This document shows positions 8,352 to 16,406 of a stretch of DNA of 64,000 nucleotides, piece by piece (within the stretch, counting starts at the first letter, position 1; each line of letters begins with the position of its first letter). The translations under genes and the position numbers were made by a program. The stretch covers positions 5,439,501-5,503,500 of the forward strand of contig NZ_JADBEG010000001.1 of NCBI RefSeq assembly GCF_014873755.1, in the 5' to 3' direction. The stretch is from Amycolatopsis lexingtonensis (GTDB lineage: Bacteria > Actinomycetota > Actinomycetes > Mycobacteriales > Pseudonocardiaceae). The notes under the pieces were generated by a model that did not search any database, was not told the DNA's origin, and saw nothing but the letters and a program-made list of their open reading frames with translations.

Positions 8352-8710
8352 AGATCGTCGTCGACACCGAAAACGGGCTGGCACCCTGGCGGCAGGTGCA
8401 CGACCAGGTGGTCCACGCGGTGACGACGGGGGCGCTGGCGGAGGGGACGCGGCTGCCGCCGATCCGCCAGCTGGCGCGGGACCTCGGCCTGGCGTCGGGG
8501 ACGGTGGCGCGCGCGTACCGCGAACTGGAGTCGGCGGGCTGGGTGACGACGGCCCGCGCCCGCGGCACGGTGGTGACGCTCCCGCCCGGCCGTCCGGCCC
8601 CCGCGGAGCTGCTCCTCGCCGCCGCCACCGCGTACCTGACCCAAGCCCGTGACCTGGGCGCCGACCTCGAAACGGCCCTGAACGCCGTCCGCGCCGCCCA
8701 CGACCGCTGA
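8348..8710 (+). CDS. GntR family regulator, YtrA type
   Basis: This 120-residue protein begins at a GTG overlapping the previous stop. A winged helix-turn-helix fills residues 10-75 (PWRQVHDQVVHAVTTGAL, LPPIRQLARDLGLASGTVAR, AYRELESAGWV). Only a short helical tail follows instead of a large effector domain, the hallmark of the YtrA subgroup. Such proteins repress their own operon by binding a palindrome near the promoter; the perfect palindrome at 7617-7642 is the obvious candidate. The effector is unknown. Confidence 0.88.
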   Translation: MKIVVDTENGLAPWRQVHDQVVHAVTTGALAEGTRLPPIRQLARDLGLASGTVARAYRELESAGWVTTARARGTVVTLPPGRPAPAELLLAAATAYLTQARDLGADLETALNAVRAAHDR

Positions 8711-8713
8711 GCC

Positions 8714-8774
8714 GAAGTCCGTGAATGCCACATTCACGGACACTTAGGCCCTCAATGTGGCATTCACGGACTTC
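8714..8774. repeat. Nested palindrome acting as shared terminator
   Basis: Outer arms of 21 bases at 8714-8734 and 8754-8774 are perfectly complementary. The left part also contains its own hairpin, TCCGTGAATG with CATTCACGGA. The element lies between convergent genes and overlaps the stop codon of the arginase-family gene, so a bidirectional terminator is likely. It shares the AATGTGGC motif with the palindromic elements at 14791 and 39803 but is otherwise different. Confidence 0.7.
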
Positions 8775-9558
8775 AGTGGCCCAGGAGGCGGCCGATCGCG
8801 GCTAGGACGGGCTCGAGGACTTCCACCTCACGCGCGGTGCCCACGCACTCCGTGATGCCCGCGCCGACGACCTCGTAGTCGGAGAGGGCGTCGAGTTCGG
8901 ACACCAGGCGGGCGATCGTCCAGCCGTCCGGCTCCGGGTAGTTCAGGCCGGGGAATTCCGCCGGGTCCAGCACGTCCAGATCCACGTGGACGTACAGCTT
9001 CTCCACGGCCAGCGCGTCCACCGACGTGACGGCCAAGCCGCGTGAGACGGCAGCACGCTCCTCCGGGTCGAACACCCGCGTCCCCAGCAACGCGACGTTC
9101 CCCGGCACCAGCGCCGGGTCGGCCGCGAAGTCCGGGTCGCCCTCGCCGAACAGCGACCGCAACACCATCCCGTGGAACGCGCCCGACGGCGACGTCGAAG
9201 CCGTGTTCAAATCCGGGTGGGCGTCGAACCACGCGACACCCAGGCCCGGCCCGTACCGGAACCGGGCCACGCCGATCGGGACCAGCTCGACGCCGCAGTC
9301 GCCGCCGATCGTCAGGACCGGGCCGCCCGGGGCCTCCAGAGCCGCCAGCTGGGCCGCGCGGTTCGGGCCGGTCAGCACCGCCCGCGACGCGACCCCGTGG
9401 TCCACTTCGGACACTTCACGCGTCTGCCGGACGTGGTGGACGGGCCGGCCGAGCACGTGCCCGGCCAGCTCCGCCAGCGCGAGGCAGCCGTCCGGCAGTT
9501 CCGCCGAACGCGGTCCCACCGCGCCCTGGCGCTGCGGGACCGCGTTGATCAGCGTCAT
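8773..9558 (-). CDS. Arginase-family (ureohydrolase) protein
   Basis: The 261-residue protein carries ureohydrolase metal motifs: WFDAHPDLN (about residues 119-127) and HVDLDVLDP (about 200-208). The usual first motif, GGDH, reads GGDCGVEL here, so one of the canonical manganese-ligand histidines is a cysteine. This form is seen in diverged family members, and the substrate (arginine, agmatine, a guanidino acid or another) cannot be assigned. The start codon overlaps the stop of pyruvate carboxylase by 4 bases, so the two are translationally coupled. The C-terminus overlaps a palindromic terminator. Confidence 0.82.
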   Translation of the reverse strand: MTLINAVPQRQGAVGPRSAELPDGCLALAELAGHVLGRPVHHVRQTREVSEVDHGVASRAVLTGPNRAAQLAALEAPGGPVLTIGGDCGVELVPIGVARFRYGPGLGVAWFDAHPDLNTASTSPSGAFHGMVLRSLFGEGDPDFAADPALVPGNVALLGTRVFDPEERAAVSRGLAVTSVDALAVEKLYVHVDLDVLDPAEFPGLNYPEPDGWTIARLVSELDALSDYEVVGAGITECVGTAREVEVLEPVLAAIGRLLGH

Positions 9559-12500
9559 TCCAGGACGAGCAGGAGATCGCCGCCCTCGACCTGCTGGACG
9601 GAGTTGATCGCGAGCCTGCCGACCTTGCCGCCCGCGGACGCGGTGATCGACGCCTCCATCTTCATGGCCTCGATCGTCGCGACCGTGGCACCGGCCTCGA
9701 CCGTGTCGCCCTCGGAAACCTGCAGCGTTACCACGCCGGCGAACGGCGCCGCGACCTGCTTCGGGTTGCCCTTCTCCGCCTTCTCGGTCGCCGGGATGTC
9801 CGAGGCGATCGAGCGGTCGCGGATCTGGATCGGCCGCAGCTGGCCGTTCAGCGTCGACATCACCGTGCGCACGCCGCGCTCGTCGGCCTCGCCGATCGCC
9901 TCCAGCTCGATGAGCAGCCGGACGCCCGGCTCGAGGTCGACCGGGTACTCCTCGCCCGGACGCAGGCCGTAGAAGAAGTCCTTGCTGGGCAGGACCGACG
10001 TGTCGCCGTAGGCCTCGCGGTGCGCCTCGAACTCCTTCGTCGGGCCGGGGAACAGCAGCCGGTTGAGCGTCCGGCGCGGGTGCTCCGAAAGCGCCGTACG
10101 GTCCTCTTCGGACAGTTCGACGACCGGCTTGGCCGCCGCGCGGCCCTCGAGGGCCTTGGTGCGGAACGGCTCCGGCCAGCCGCCGGGCGGGTCGCCCAGC
10201 TCGCCGCGCAGGAAGCCGATCACCGAGTCGGGGATGTCGAACTTGTTCGGCTCGGCCTCGAAGTCGGCCGGGGAGACGCCCGCGCCGACCAGGTGCAGCG
10301 CGAGGTCGCCGACGACCTTGGACGACGGCGTCACCTTCACCAGGTGGCCGAGGATCTTGTCGGCCGCGGCGTACATCGCCTCGATGTCCTCGAACCGGTC
10401 GCCCAGGCCCAGCGCGATGGCCTGCGTGCGCAGGTTCGACAGCTGCCCGCCGGGGATCTCGTGGTCGTAGACGCGCCCGGTCGGCGACGCCAGGCCGGCC
10501 TCGAACGGCGCGTAGATCTTGCGCACGCTCTCCCAGTACGGCTCCAGGTCCCCGATCGCCCGCAGGTCGAGCCCGGTGGTGCGGGCGGAGTGGTCGGTGG
10601 CCGCCACGATCGACGACAGCGACGGCTGCGACGTCGTGCCCGCCATCGACGAGACCGCGCCGTCGACGGCGTCCGCGCCCGCGTTGATCGCCGCGAGGTA
10701 GGTGGCCAGCTGGCCGCCCGCGGTGTCGTGGGTGTGGATGTGCACCGGCAGGTCGAACTCCTTGCGCAGCGCGGTGACCAGCTTGGTCGCCGCGGGCGCG
10801 CGCAGCAGCCCGGCCATGTCCTTGATCGCCAGGACGTGCGCCCCGGCGCCGACGATCTGCTCGGCCAGCTTGAGGTAGTAGTCGAGCGTGTAGAGCTTCT
10901 CGCCCGGGTCGGACAGGTCCGAGGTGTAGCAGAGCGCCACCTCGGCGACCGCGGACCCGGTCTCGCGCACGGCTTCGATGGCCGGGCGCATCTGCTCGAC
11001 GTCGTTGAGCGCGTCGAAGATCCGGAAGATGTCGATGCCGGTCTTCGTGGCCTCTTCGACGAAGGCGTTCGTGACCTCGGTCGGGTACGGCGTGTACCCG
11101 ACGGTGTTGCGCCCGCGCAGCAGCATCTGGAGGCAGATGTTCGGCACGGCTTCGCGCAGCGCGGCGAGGCGCTCCCACGGGTCCTCGGCGAGGAAGCGCA
11201 GCGCGACGTCGTAGGTCGCGCCGCCCCAGCACTCCAGCGACAGCAGTTCCGGCAGCGTGTTCGCGACGACCGGCGCCACCGCCAGGAGGTCCTTGGTGCG
11301 GACGCGGGTGGCGAGCAGCGACTGGTGCGCGTCGCGGAACGTCGTGTCGGTGACACCGATGTGCGGCGACTCCCGCAGCCAGCGCGCGAACCCGGCCGGG
11401 CCCAGCTCGGCGAGCTTCTGCTTCGACCCCGGTGCCGGCTGGGCGTCCTTCGGCAGCTTCGGCAGCTTGACCGTGGCGTCCGGCGTCCTCGGGCGCTCGC
11501 CGTGCGGCTTGTTGACCGTCTGGTCGGCGAGGTAGGTCAGCAGCCGCGTGCCGCGGTCGGCGGACTGCCGCGCGGTGAGCAGCTGCGGGCGCTCCTCGAT
11601 GAACGACGTCGTCACGCGCCCGGCGCGGAAGTCTTCGTCGTCGAGAACCGCTTGCAGGAACGGGATGTTCGTCGCGACACCGCGGATCCGGAACTCCGCG
11701 ACCGCGCGGCGCGCGCGGCCGACGGCGGTCTTGAAGTCGCGGCCACGGCAGGTGAGCTTCACCAGCAGCGAGTCGAAGTGGGCGCTGATCTCGGTGCCGG
11801 AGAAGGCGGTGCCGCCGTCGAGCCGGATGCCGGAGCCGCCCGGCGAGCGGTAGGCGGAGATCATCCCGGTGTCCGGGCGGAAGCCGTTGGCCGGGTCCTC
11901 GGTGGTGATGCGGCACTGCAGCGCGGCGCCGCGCAGGTAGATCTTGTCCTGGCTCAGGCCGAGGTCGTCGAGGGTCTCGCCGGAGGCGATCCGCAGCTGC
12001 GACTGCACGAGGTCGACGTCGGTGACCTCTTCGGTGACCGTGTGCTCGACCTGGATGCGCGGGTTCATCTCGATGAAGACGTGGTTGCCCTGCTTGTCGA
12101 GCAGGAACTCGACGGTGCCGGCGTTGCGGTAGCCGATCTGCTTCGCGAACTTGACGGCGTCCGCGCAGATCCGGTCGCGCAGCTCCGGGTCGAGGTTCGG
12201 CGCCGGGGCCAGCTCGACGACCTTCTGGTGGCGCCGCTGCACCGAGCAGTCGCGCTCGTAGAGGTGGATGATGTTGCCCGCGCCGTCGGCGAGGATCTGC
12301 ACCTCGATGTGCCGCGGCTCGACGACGGCCTTCTCCAGGAAGACGGTCGGGTCACCGAAGGCGGACTCGGCCTCGCGCGCGGCGGCCTCGATGGACTCGC
12401 GCAGCACGGCGGGGTCCTCGACGCGGCGCATGCCGCGCCCGCCACCGCCGGCGACGGCCTTGACGAACACCGGGAAGCCCAGCTCTTCGGCGGCCGCGAC

Positions 12501-12932
12501 CAGCGCGTCGACGTCGCTGGAGGGGTCGGACGACCCGAGCACGGGCACGCCGGCCTCGCGCGCGGCCTTGACCGCGCGGGCCTTGTTGCCGGTGAGTTCG
12601 AGGATCTCGGCGCTCGGCCCGACGAAGGTGATGCCCGCTTCCTCGCACGCGCGCGCGAGGTCGGGGTTCTCCGAGAGGAAGCCGTAACCGGGGTAGACGG
12701 CGTCGGCCCCGGCCTTCTTCGCCGCGGCGACGATCTCGTCGACCGAGAGGTAGGCGCGCACGGGGTGACCGGGTTCCCCGATCTCGTACGCCTCGTCGGC
12801 CTTCAGCCGGTGCAGGGAGTTGCGGTCTTCGTGCGGAAACACGGCGACGGTCCCCGCGCCCAGTTCGTAGCCGGCGCGGAACGCTCGGATCGCGATCTCC
12901 CCGCGGTTGGCCACCAGCACCTTGCGGAACAT
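9555..12932 (-). CDS. pyc: Pyruvate carboxylase
   Basis: The 1125-residue protein has full single-chain architecture. A biotin carboxylase domain (residues 1-450) starts MFRKVLVANRGEIAIRAF and has GGGGRGMR and the EMNPRIQVEHTVTEEVT segment. A carboxyltransferase domain (about 530-800) contains DTTFRDAHQSLLATR, and a C-terminal biotinyl domain carries EAMKMEAS with the biotin-accepting lysine. It makes oxaloacetate from pyruvate, ATP and bicarbonate to replenish the TCA cycle. The ATG at 12932 follows GGAAGGA. The gene occupies the same relative place as in mycobacteria (downstream of recG), but here several accessory genes intervene. Confidence 0.97.
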   Translation of the reverse strand: MFRKVLVANRGEIAIRAFRAGYELGAGTVAVFPHEDRNSLHRLKADEAYEIGEPGHPVRAYLSVDEIVAAAKKAGADAVYPGYGFLSENPDLARACEEAGITFVGPSAEILELTGNKARAVKAAREAGVPVLGSSDPSSDVDALVAAAEELGFPVFVKAVAGGGGRGMRRVEDPAVLRESIEAAAREAESAFGDPTVFLEKAVVEPRHIEVQILADGAGNIIHLYERDCSVQRRHQKVVELAPAPNLDPELRDRICADAVKFAKQIGYRNAGTVEFLLDKQGNHVFIEMNPRIQVEHTVTEEVTDVDLVQSQLRIASGETLDDLGLSQDKIYLRGAALQCRITTEDPANGFRPDTGMISAYRSPGGSGIRLDGGTAFSGTEISAHFDSLLVKLTCRGRDFKTAVGRARRAVAEFRIRGVATNIPFLQAVLDDEDFRAGRVTTSFIEERPQLLTARQSADRGTRLLTYLADQTVNKPHGERPRTPDATVKLPKLPKDAQPAPGSKQKLAELGPAGFARWLRESPHIGVTDTTFRDAHQSLLATRVRTKDLLAVAPVVANTLPELLSLECWGGATYDVALRFLAEDPWERLAALREAVPNICLQMLLRGRNTVGYTPYPTEVTNAFVEEATKTGIDIFRIFDALNDVEQMRPAIEAVRETGSAVAEVALCYTSDLSDPGEKLYTLDYYLKLAEQIVGAGAHVLAIKDMAGLLRAPAATKLVTALRKEFDLPVHIHTHDTAGGQLATYLAAINAGADAVDGAVSSMAGTTSQPSLSSIVAATDHSARTTGLDLRAIGDLEPYWESVRKIYAPFEAGLASPTGRVYDHEIPGGQLSNLRTQAIALGLGDRFEDIEAMYAAADKILGHLVKVTPSSKVVGDLALHLVGAGVSPADFEAEPNKFDIPDSVIGFLRGELGDPPGGWPEPFRTKALEGRAAAKPVVELSEEDRTALSEHPRRTLNRLLFPGPTKEFEAHREAYGDTSVLPSKDFFYGLRPGEEYPVDLEPGVRLLIELEAIGEADERGVRTVMSTLNGQLRPIQIRDRSIASDIPATEKAEKGNPKQVAAPFAGVVTLQVSEGDTVEAGATVATIEAMKMEASITASAGGKVGRLAINSVQQVEGGDLLLVLE

Positions 12933-13064
12933 GCCCGGTCCTTCCCGTATGGATCGGTAAGTCAACGCACGTTACCCGGTTCTTCCCGCTCTGCGGGAGT
13001 TCCATACCAGGTGATGGACATCATGCGCGTGGAAGATTCGCCGGGCCGCCGGTTGGGCAGCTTC

Positions 13065-13958
13065 TCAGGTTCCCGGCGGCGCGTAAAGCAGCCGGTTGGC
13101 CGTGCCGTCCGGGACGCCCTTGAGCACGTCCGTCGTCGCGGCCTGAACAAGCGCTTGGTCCACCTGCGCGGGGGCCATTTCCGGGTGCTGGGCGCGGTAG
13201 AGCGCCGCCACGCCGGCGGCGAACGCGGCCGCCATCGACGTCCCCGATTCGGGCCCGGCGCCGGTGCCGCCCGCGATCGGGCCGGGGACGTCGACGCCCG
13301 GGGCGTAGAGGTCGACGTCCTGGCCGAAGTTGGACGCCTTGTCGGGGTGGTCCTGCGTGTCGGTGGCCCCGACCGTGAGCGCCTCGGTGACCCGGCCCGG
13401 GGAGAACCCGCTCGCGTCGGCCGTCTCGCTGCCCGCCGGGACCGCGATCGGGACCACCGCGGCCAGCCGCTTCACCGCGGCGTCGAGCTGGTCGTTCGGC
13501 ACCCCGCCGATGCCGAGGACGGCGACCGCGGGCTGCTGGGCGTTCTGCGCGACCCAGTCGATGCCGGCGATGATCTGGTCGGTCGCGCCGCCGCCGTCCT
13601 TGTCGAGCACCCGCACCGGCACGATCTGCGCGCCCTTCGCGACGCCGTAGTCCTTGCCCGCGGCGATCCCGGCGAGGCGGGTGCCGTGGCCATTGGTGTC
13701 CGCGGTGTCGGCGCCGCCGTTCAGGAAGTCCCGCCCGGGCGCGACGCGGCCCTGGAAGTCGGGGTGGTTCGCGTCGACGCCGGTGTCGATCACGTAGATC
13801 GTGACGCCCGAGCCGTCGCTCGCGTAGTGGTAGGCGTGGTCCAGGCCGGTGCGCTGGTCGATCCGGTCCAGCCCCCAGCTGGGCGGATCGGGCTGCACCC
13901 CGACGGCCGCTGCCGGCCCGGCGAGGACGGTGGCCACGGCCGCGAGAAGCATCTTCAT
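13065..13958 (-). CDS. Secreted S8 subtilisin-like protein without propeptide
   Basis: The 297-residue protein has a short signal peptide and then PPSWGLDRIDQRTG, the usual start of a mature proteinase K-type catalytic domain. The triad motifs are present: DTGVD (Asp), NGHGT (His) and SGTSMAAAFAAG (Ser). Two things are odd. There is no I9 propeptide between signal and catalytic domain, and the oxyanion-hole asparagine region, normally like AAGN, reads PAGSE. It may be a weakly active or inactive exported protease-like protein. The ATG at 13958 gives the best signal peptide; the ribosome-binding site is weak. No substrate can be inferred from neighbours. Confidence 0.85.
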   Translation of the reverse strand: MKMLLAAVATVLAGPAAAVGVQPDPPSWGLDRIDQRTGLDHAYHYASDGSGVTIYVIDTGVDANHPDFQGRVAPGRDFLNGGADTADTNGHGTRLAGIAAGKDYGVAKGAQIVPVRVLDKDGGGATDQIIAGIDWVAQNAQQPAVAVLGIGGVPNDQLDAAVKRLAAVVPIAVPAGSETADASGFSPGRVTEALTVGATDTQDHPDKASNFGQDVDLYAPGVDVPGPIAGGTGAGPESGTSMAAAFAAGVAALYRAQHPEMAPAQVDQALVQAATTDVLKGVPDGTANRLLYAPPGT

Positions 13959-13995
13959 GATCGTCGTGGTACCCCGGCGGTGCGGCCGCGACAAC

Positions 13996-16353
13996 TCAGG
14001 GCTGTCCCTCGATCGGCTGATTCCGCCGGGCCAGGACCACGACGTCGATCGCGAGCAGCAGCACGGCGCCGGACGCGATCACCTGCCCGGCGACGGTCGA
14101 GTGCTCCACGACGGCCACGAACGTCGGCGCGAGGACGCCGGCCAGCCCGGCGGTCCCGGTGGCCAGCACGGCCCACCCGGCGCCGGGCAGCGTCACCGCG
14201 ACGACGGGGACGAGCAGGGCCAGCAGCGCACCGAGCACGAAATAGGCGGCGGCGCGTTCGGCCTCGCTGTCGCTGTGCTCGGCGAGCTCGGCCAGCTGCG
14301 TCAGCCAAGCGGCGGCGAGGACGACACCCAGCCCGGCCGCGGCCCACGCCGGCCAGCCGCGCACCCGGCGGTCGCTGGCGTTGCGGCGCAGCACGATCGG
14401 CGCGCAGACCAGGGCGGCCGTCCAGGCGAGGTGCGCGAGGAGGAGGAAGGTGAAGCCGGCACCGAGTTCGGCGTCGCCACCCTGGCTGAGGGTGATGACG
14501 TCGCCGAGGAAGCGGAGGAGGCCGAAGAGCGCGGCCAGCCCGGTGCCGAGCAAGAGCGCGGGGCCGGTCCGGGTTCGGGTCCGCGGGGCGAGGGTCAGGA
14601 TGCCGGAGAGGAGGGCGCACGCGGCGACGATCCCGACGTAGGTTTCCATGCCGGGGCGGTAGTAGGTGAGGGGTTCGCCGTAGCGGTAGGCGAGCCCGAG
14701 CCCGATGACGGCGAGGACGGCGCCGGTGATCGCGGCGATCCCGCCGAAGCCGCCGACCGGATCGACTGGCTGCGCTTCGGGTCCGGGAGTGCGCCCCAAT
14801 GTGGCCTTGGTTGCGTCTGACGCACCCAATGTGGCCTTCGGTGCGTCTGACGCACCGAAGGCCACATTGGGGCGCTTGGTGGGGTCGGGTGCGGCTTCGG
14901 GTTCGGCCTCCACCGGAGCCCCGGGAGCGGTGGCCGGCGCAGCCGATTCCGGTGCGGGCTCCGGCGCAGGCTCACGGGCAGGCGCGCTTTCGGGCTCGGC
15001 GGCGACTGGCTCGGGTGCGGGCGTGGAGACGGGCGAAGGTTCCGGTGCGAGCGCGGGGCTCGGCGCGGGTGCGGAGTCTGGCGCCGGTGCGGGGTCCGGC
15101 GCGGGTGCGGGGTCCGGCGCGGGCGCCGGGATCGCCTCGATCTCCACCCCCACCACCACATCCCCGGTGGGCCCGCTCACCACCACCTTCCCCCGCCGGG
15201 TCCCCGTCTCGCCCGCCGTCACCGTCAGCTCCGCCCCACCCGCCGACTCCACGACCGCGATCCACGGGTGCGAAGCCTCGAACCGCACCTCCCGCGCCAC
15301 CGGCGGCCCCAACGCTCGCACGGAAGCCGAAGCCACCTCCCCCGCCGGGGCCGACAACCGCACCTCCGGCGCGTCCACCCGCACCACCACATCGCCCAAC
15401 GCGTCCGAAGCCGCAGCAGCGATGTGCTCGATGTCCGTGGCCGCCATCGACCGAAGGGCCTCGAACGCGCCCATCGCCACCGGCAGGTTGTCGCTCGACA
15501 GGCGGCGGCGCAGCTCCGCCACCGCGCCCAGCCTCGTGAACGGGTTATCCGCCGCGATCGCCGCCGCCAGGTCCGGTGGGATCGGGGACGGCTTGATGCG
15601 GCGGCGCCGGCTCTTCGCCAGGTACAGCTCGCCCTGCATCTCGATGTCGCGACTGGGCGTCTGCTTCGGGTTGCGCTCGCGGACCCGGTCGAACAGGTAC
15701 TCGTACAGCTCCCCCAGCGCGATCCAGCCGTCCTCGTCGCGGTCGGCCTCGCCCGTCCGCAGGCCCTCCACCAGCGCCGACGTGAACACCGATGGCCGCG
15801 CCGGCTCGTCCGAGGCCAGGCGGGCGCCCTCGAAGGCGTACTCGATCGAGTTCGACGCCGTGATCACCGCCCGGCCGCGGCCGCCGCGGAAGCTGTCCAG
15901 GACGTTCGCGTCGCCCGACGCGCGGACCGCCACGCCCTGGCCGAACGCCCCGCCGTAGCAGCAGTCCAGCAGCAGCACGATGCTGCGCGAGCGGCTCTGG
16001 CGGATGCACTGCTGGACGAAGTGCGCGGGCACCGCAGTCGAGCGCAGGCGGTCCGGGCGCGTGTTGCGGGCCGCGAAGTACAAGCCGCCCGAGTCGTCTT
16101 TCAAGCCGTGGCAGGAAAAGTGCAGCAGCAGGACGTCGTCCGGGCGGCCCTCGGCGCACAGGTCCTCGATCTCCGCCTGGACCACGTGCGCGGTTTCGTT
16201 GCGGACCACGCGGACGTCGAAGTCGCTGATGGTCCGGTCGGCCAGCACCCCGGCCAGGGCGTCGGCGTCCGCCGCGGGTGAGCCCAGGCGCTGCAAACCC
16301 GCGTTGTCGTACTCGCCGTTGGCGACGATCAACGCCCGCCTCCGCCCGGCCAT
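13996..16353 (-). CDS. Membrane-anchored caspase-like (C14) protein
   Basis: The 785-residue protein starts with a caspase/metacaspase domain (residues 4-260): RRALIVANGEYDNAGL, the catalytic His in HFSCHGLKDDSGG (about 82) and the catalytic Cys in LLLDCCYGGAFG (about 132). A DRDEDGWIALGEL segment follows, resembling the calcium-site or EAD-like loop often seen in these proteins. Then come a helical repeat region (about 270-320), an Ig-like beta domain (about 325-410), a Pro/Ala/Glu-rich linker and about six transmembrane helices (about 535-785). Bacterial caspases with membrane modules act as signalling proteases in regulated death or stress responses; that role is inferred. The linker carries an in-frame palindromic DNA element (14791-14875). 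Confidence 0.85.
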   Translation of the reverse strand: MAGRRRALIVANGEYDNAGLQRLGSPAADADALAGVLADRTISDFDVRVVRNETAHVVQAEIEDLCAEGRPDDVLLLHFSCHGLKDDSGGLYFAARNTRPDRLRSTAVPAHFVQQCIRQSRSRSIVLLLDCCYGGAFGQGVAVRASGDANVLDSFRGGRGRAVITASNSIEYAFEGARLASDEPARPSVFTSALVEGLRTGEADRDEDGWIALGELYEYLFDRVRERNPKQTPSRDIEMQGELYLAKSRRRRIKPSPIPPDLAAAIAADNPFTRLGAVAELRRRLSSDNLPVAMGAFEALRSMAATDIEHIAAAASDALGDVVVRVDAPEVRLSAPAGEVASASVRALGPPVAREVRFEASHPWIAVVESAGGAELTVTAGETGTRRGKVVVSGPTGDVVVGVEIEAIPAPAPDPAPAPDPAPAPDSAPAPSPALAPEPSPVSTPAPEPVAAEPESAPAREPAPEPAPESAAPATAPGAPVEAEPEAAPDPTKRPNVAFGASDAPKATLGASDATKATLGRTPGPEAQPVDPVGGFGGIAAITGAVLAVIGLGLAYRYGEPLTYYRPGMETYVGIVAACALLSGILTLAPRTRTRTGPALLLGTGLAALFGLLRFLGDVITLSQGGDAELGAGFTFLLLAHLAWTAALVCAPIVLRRNASDRRVRGWPAWAAAGLGVVLAAAWLTQLAELAEHSDSEAERAAAYFVLGALLALLVPVVAVTLPGAGWAVLATGTAGLAGVLAPTFVAVVEHSTVAGQVIASGAVLLLAIDVVVLARRNQPIEGQP
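14791..14875. repeat. Palindromic element inserted in frame in the caspase gene
   Basis: A direct copy beginning CCAATGTGGCCTT is followed by a near-perfect palindrome with 23-base arms (14825-14847 and 14849-14871) around one base; outer arms of 18 bases at 14791-14808 and 14858-14875 also pair. The same two-part design occurs between genes at 39803. Read on the minus strand it encodes the peptide PNVAFGASDAPKATLG and its repeats (about residues 493-521) without breaking the frame. Confidence 0.75.
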
Positions 16354-16406
16354 ACCGGTAGGAAACGCCCGCGAACCCACTACGGCAATCAGCCGAACGG
16401 GCACAC

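Noticed and set aside
10020..14453. A very long plus-strand open frame of 1477 codons opposite pyc and the subtilase gene
   Set aside because: It runs antisense to well-supported genes, has an Arg/Ala/Gly-heavy composition and no recognisable motif. It is a by-product of high GC content.
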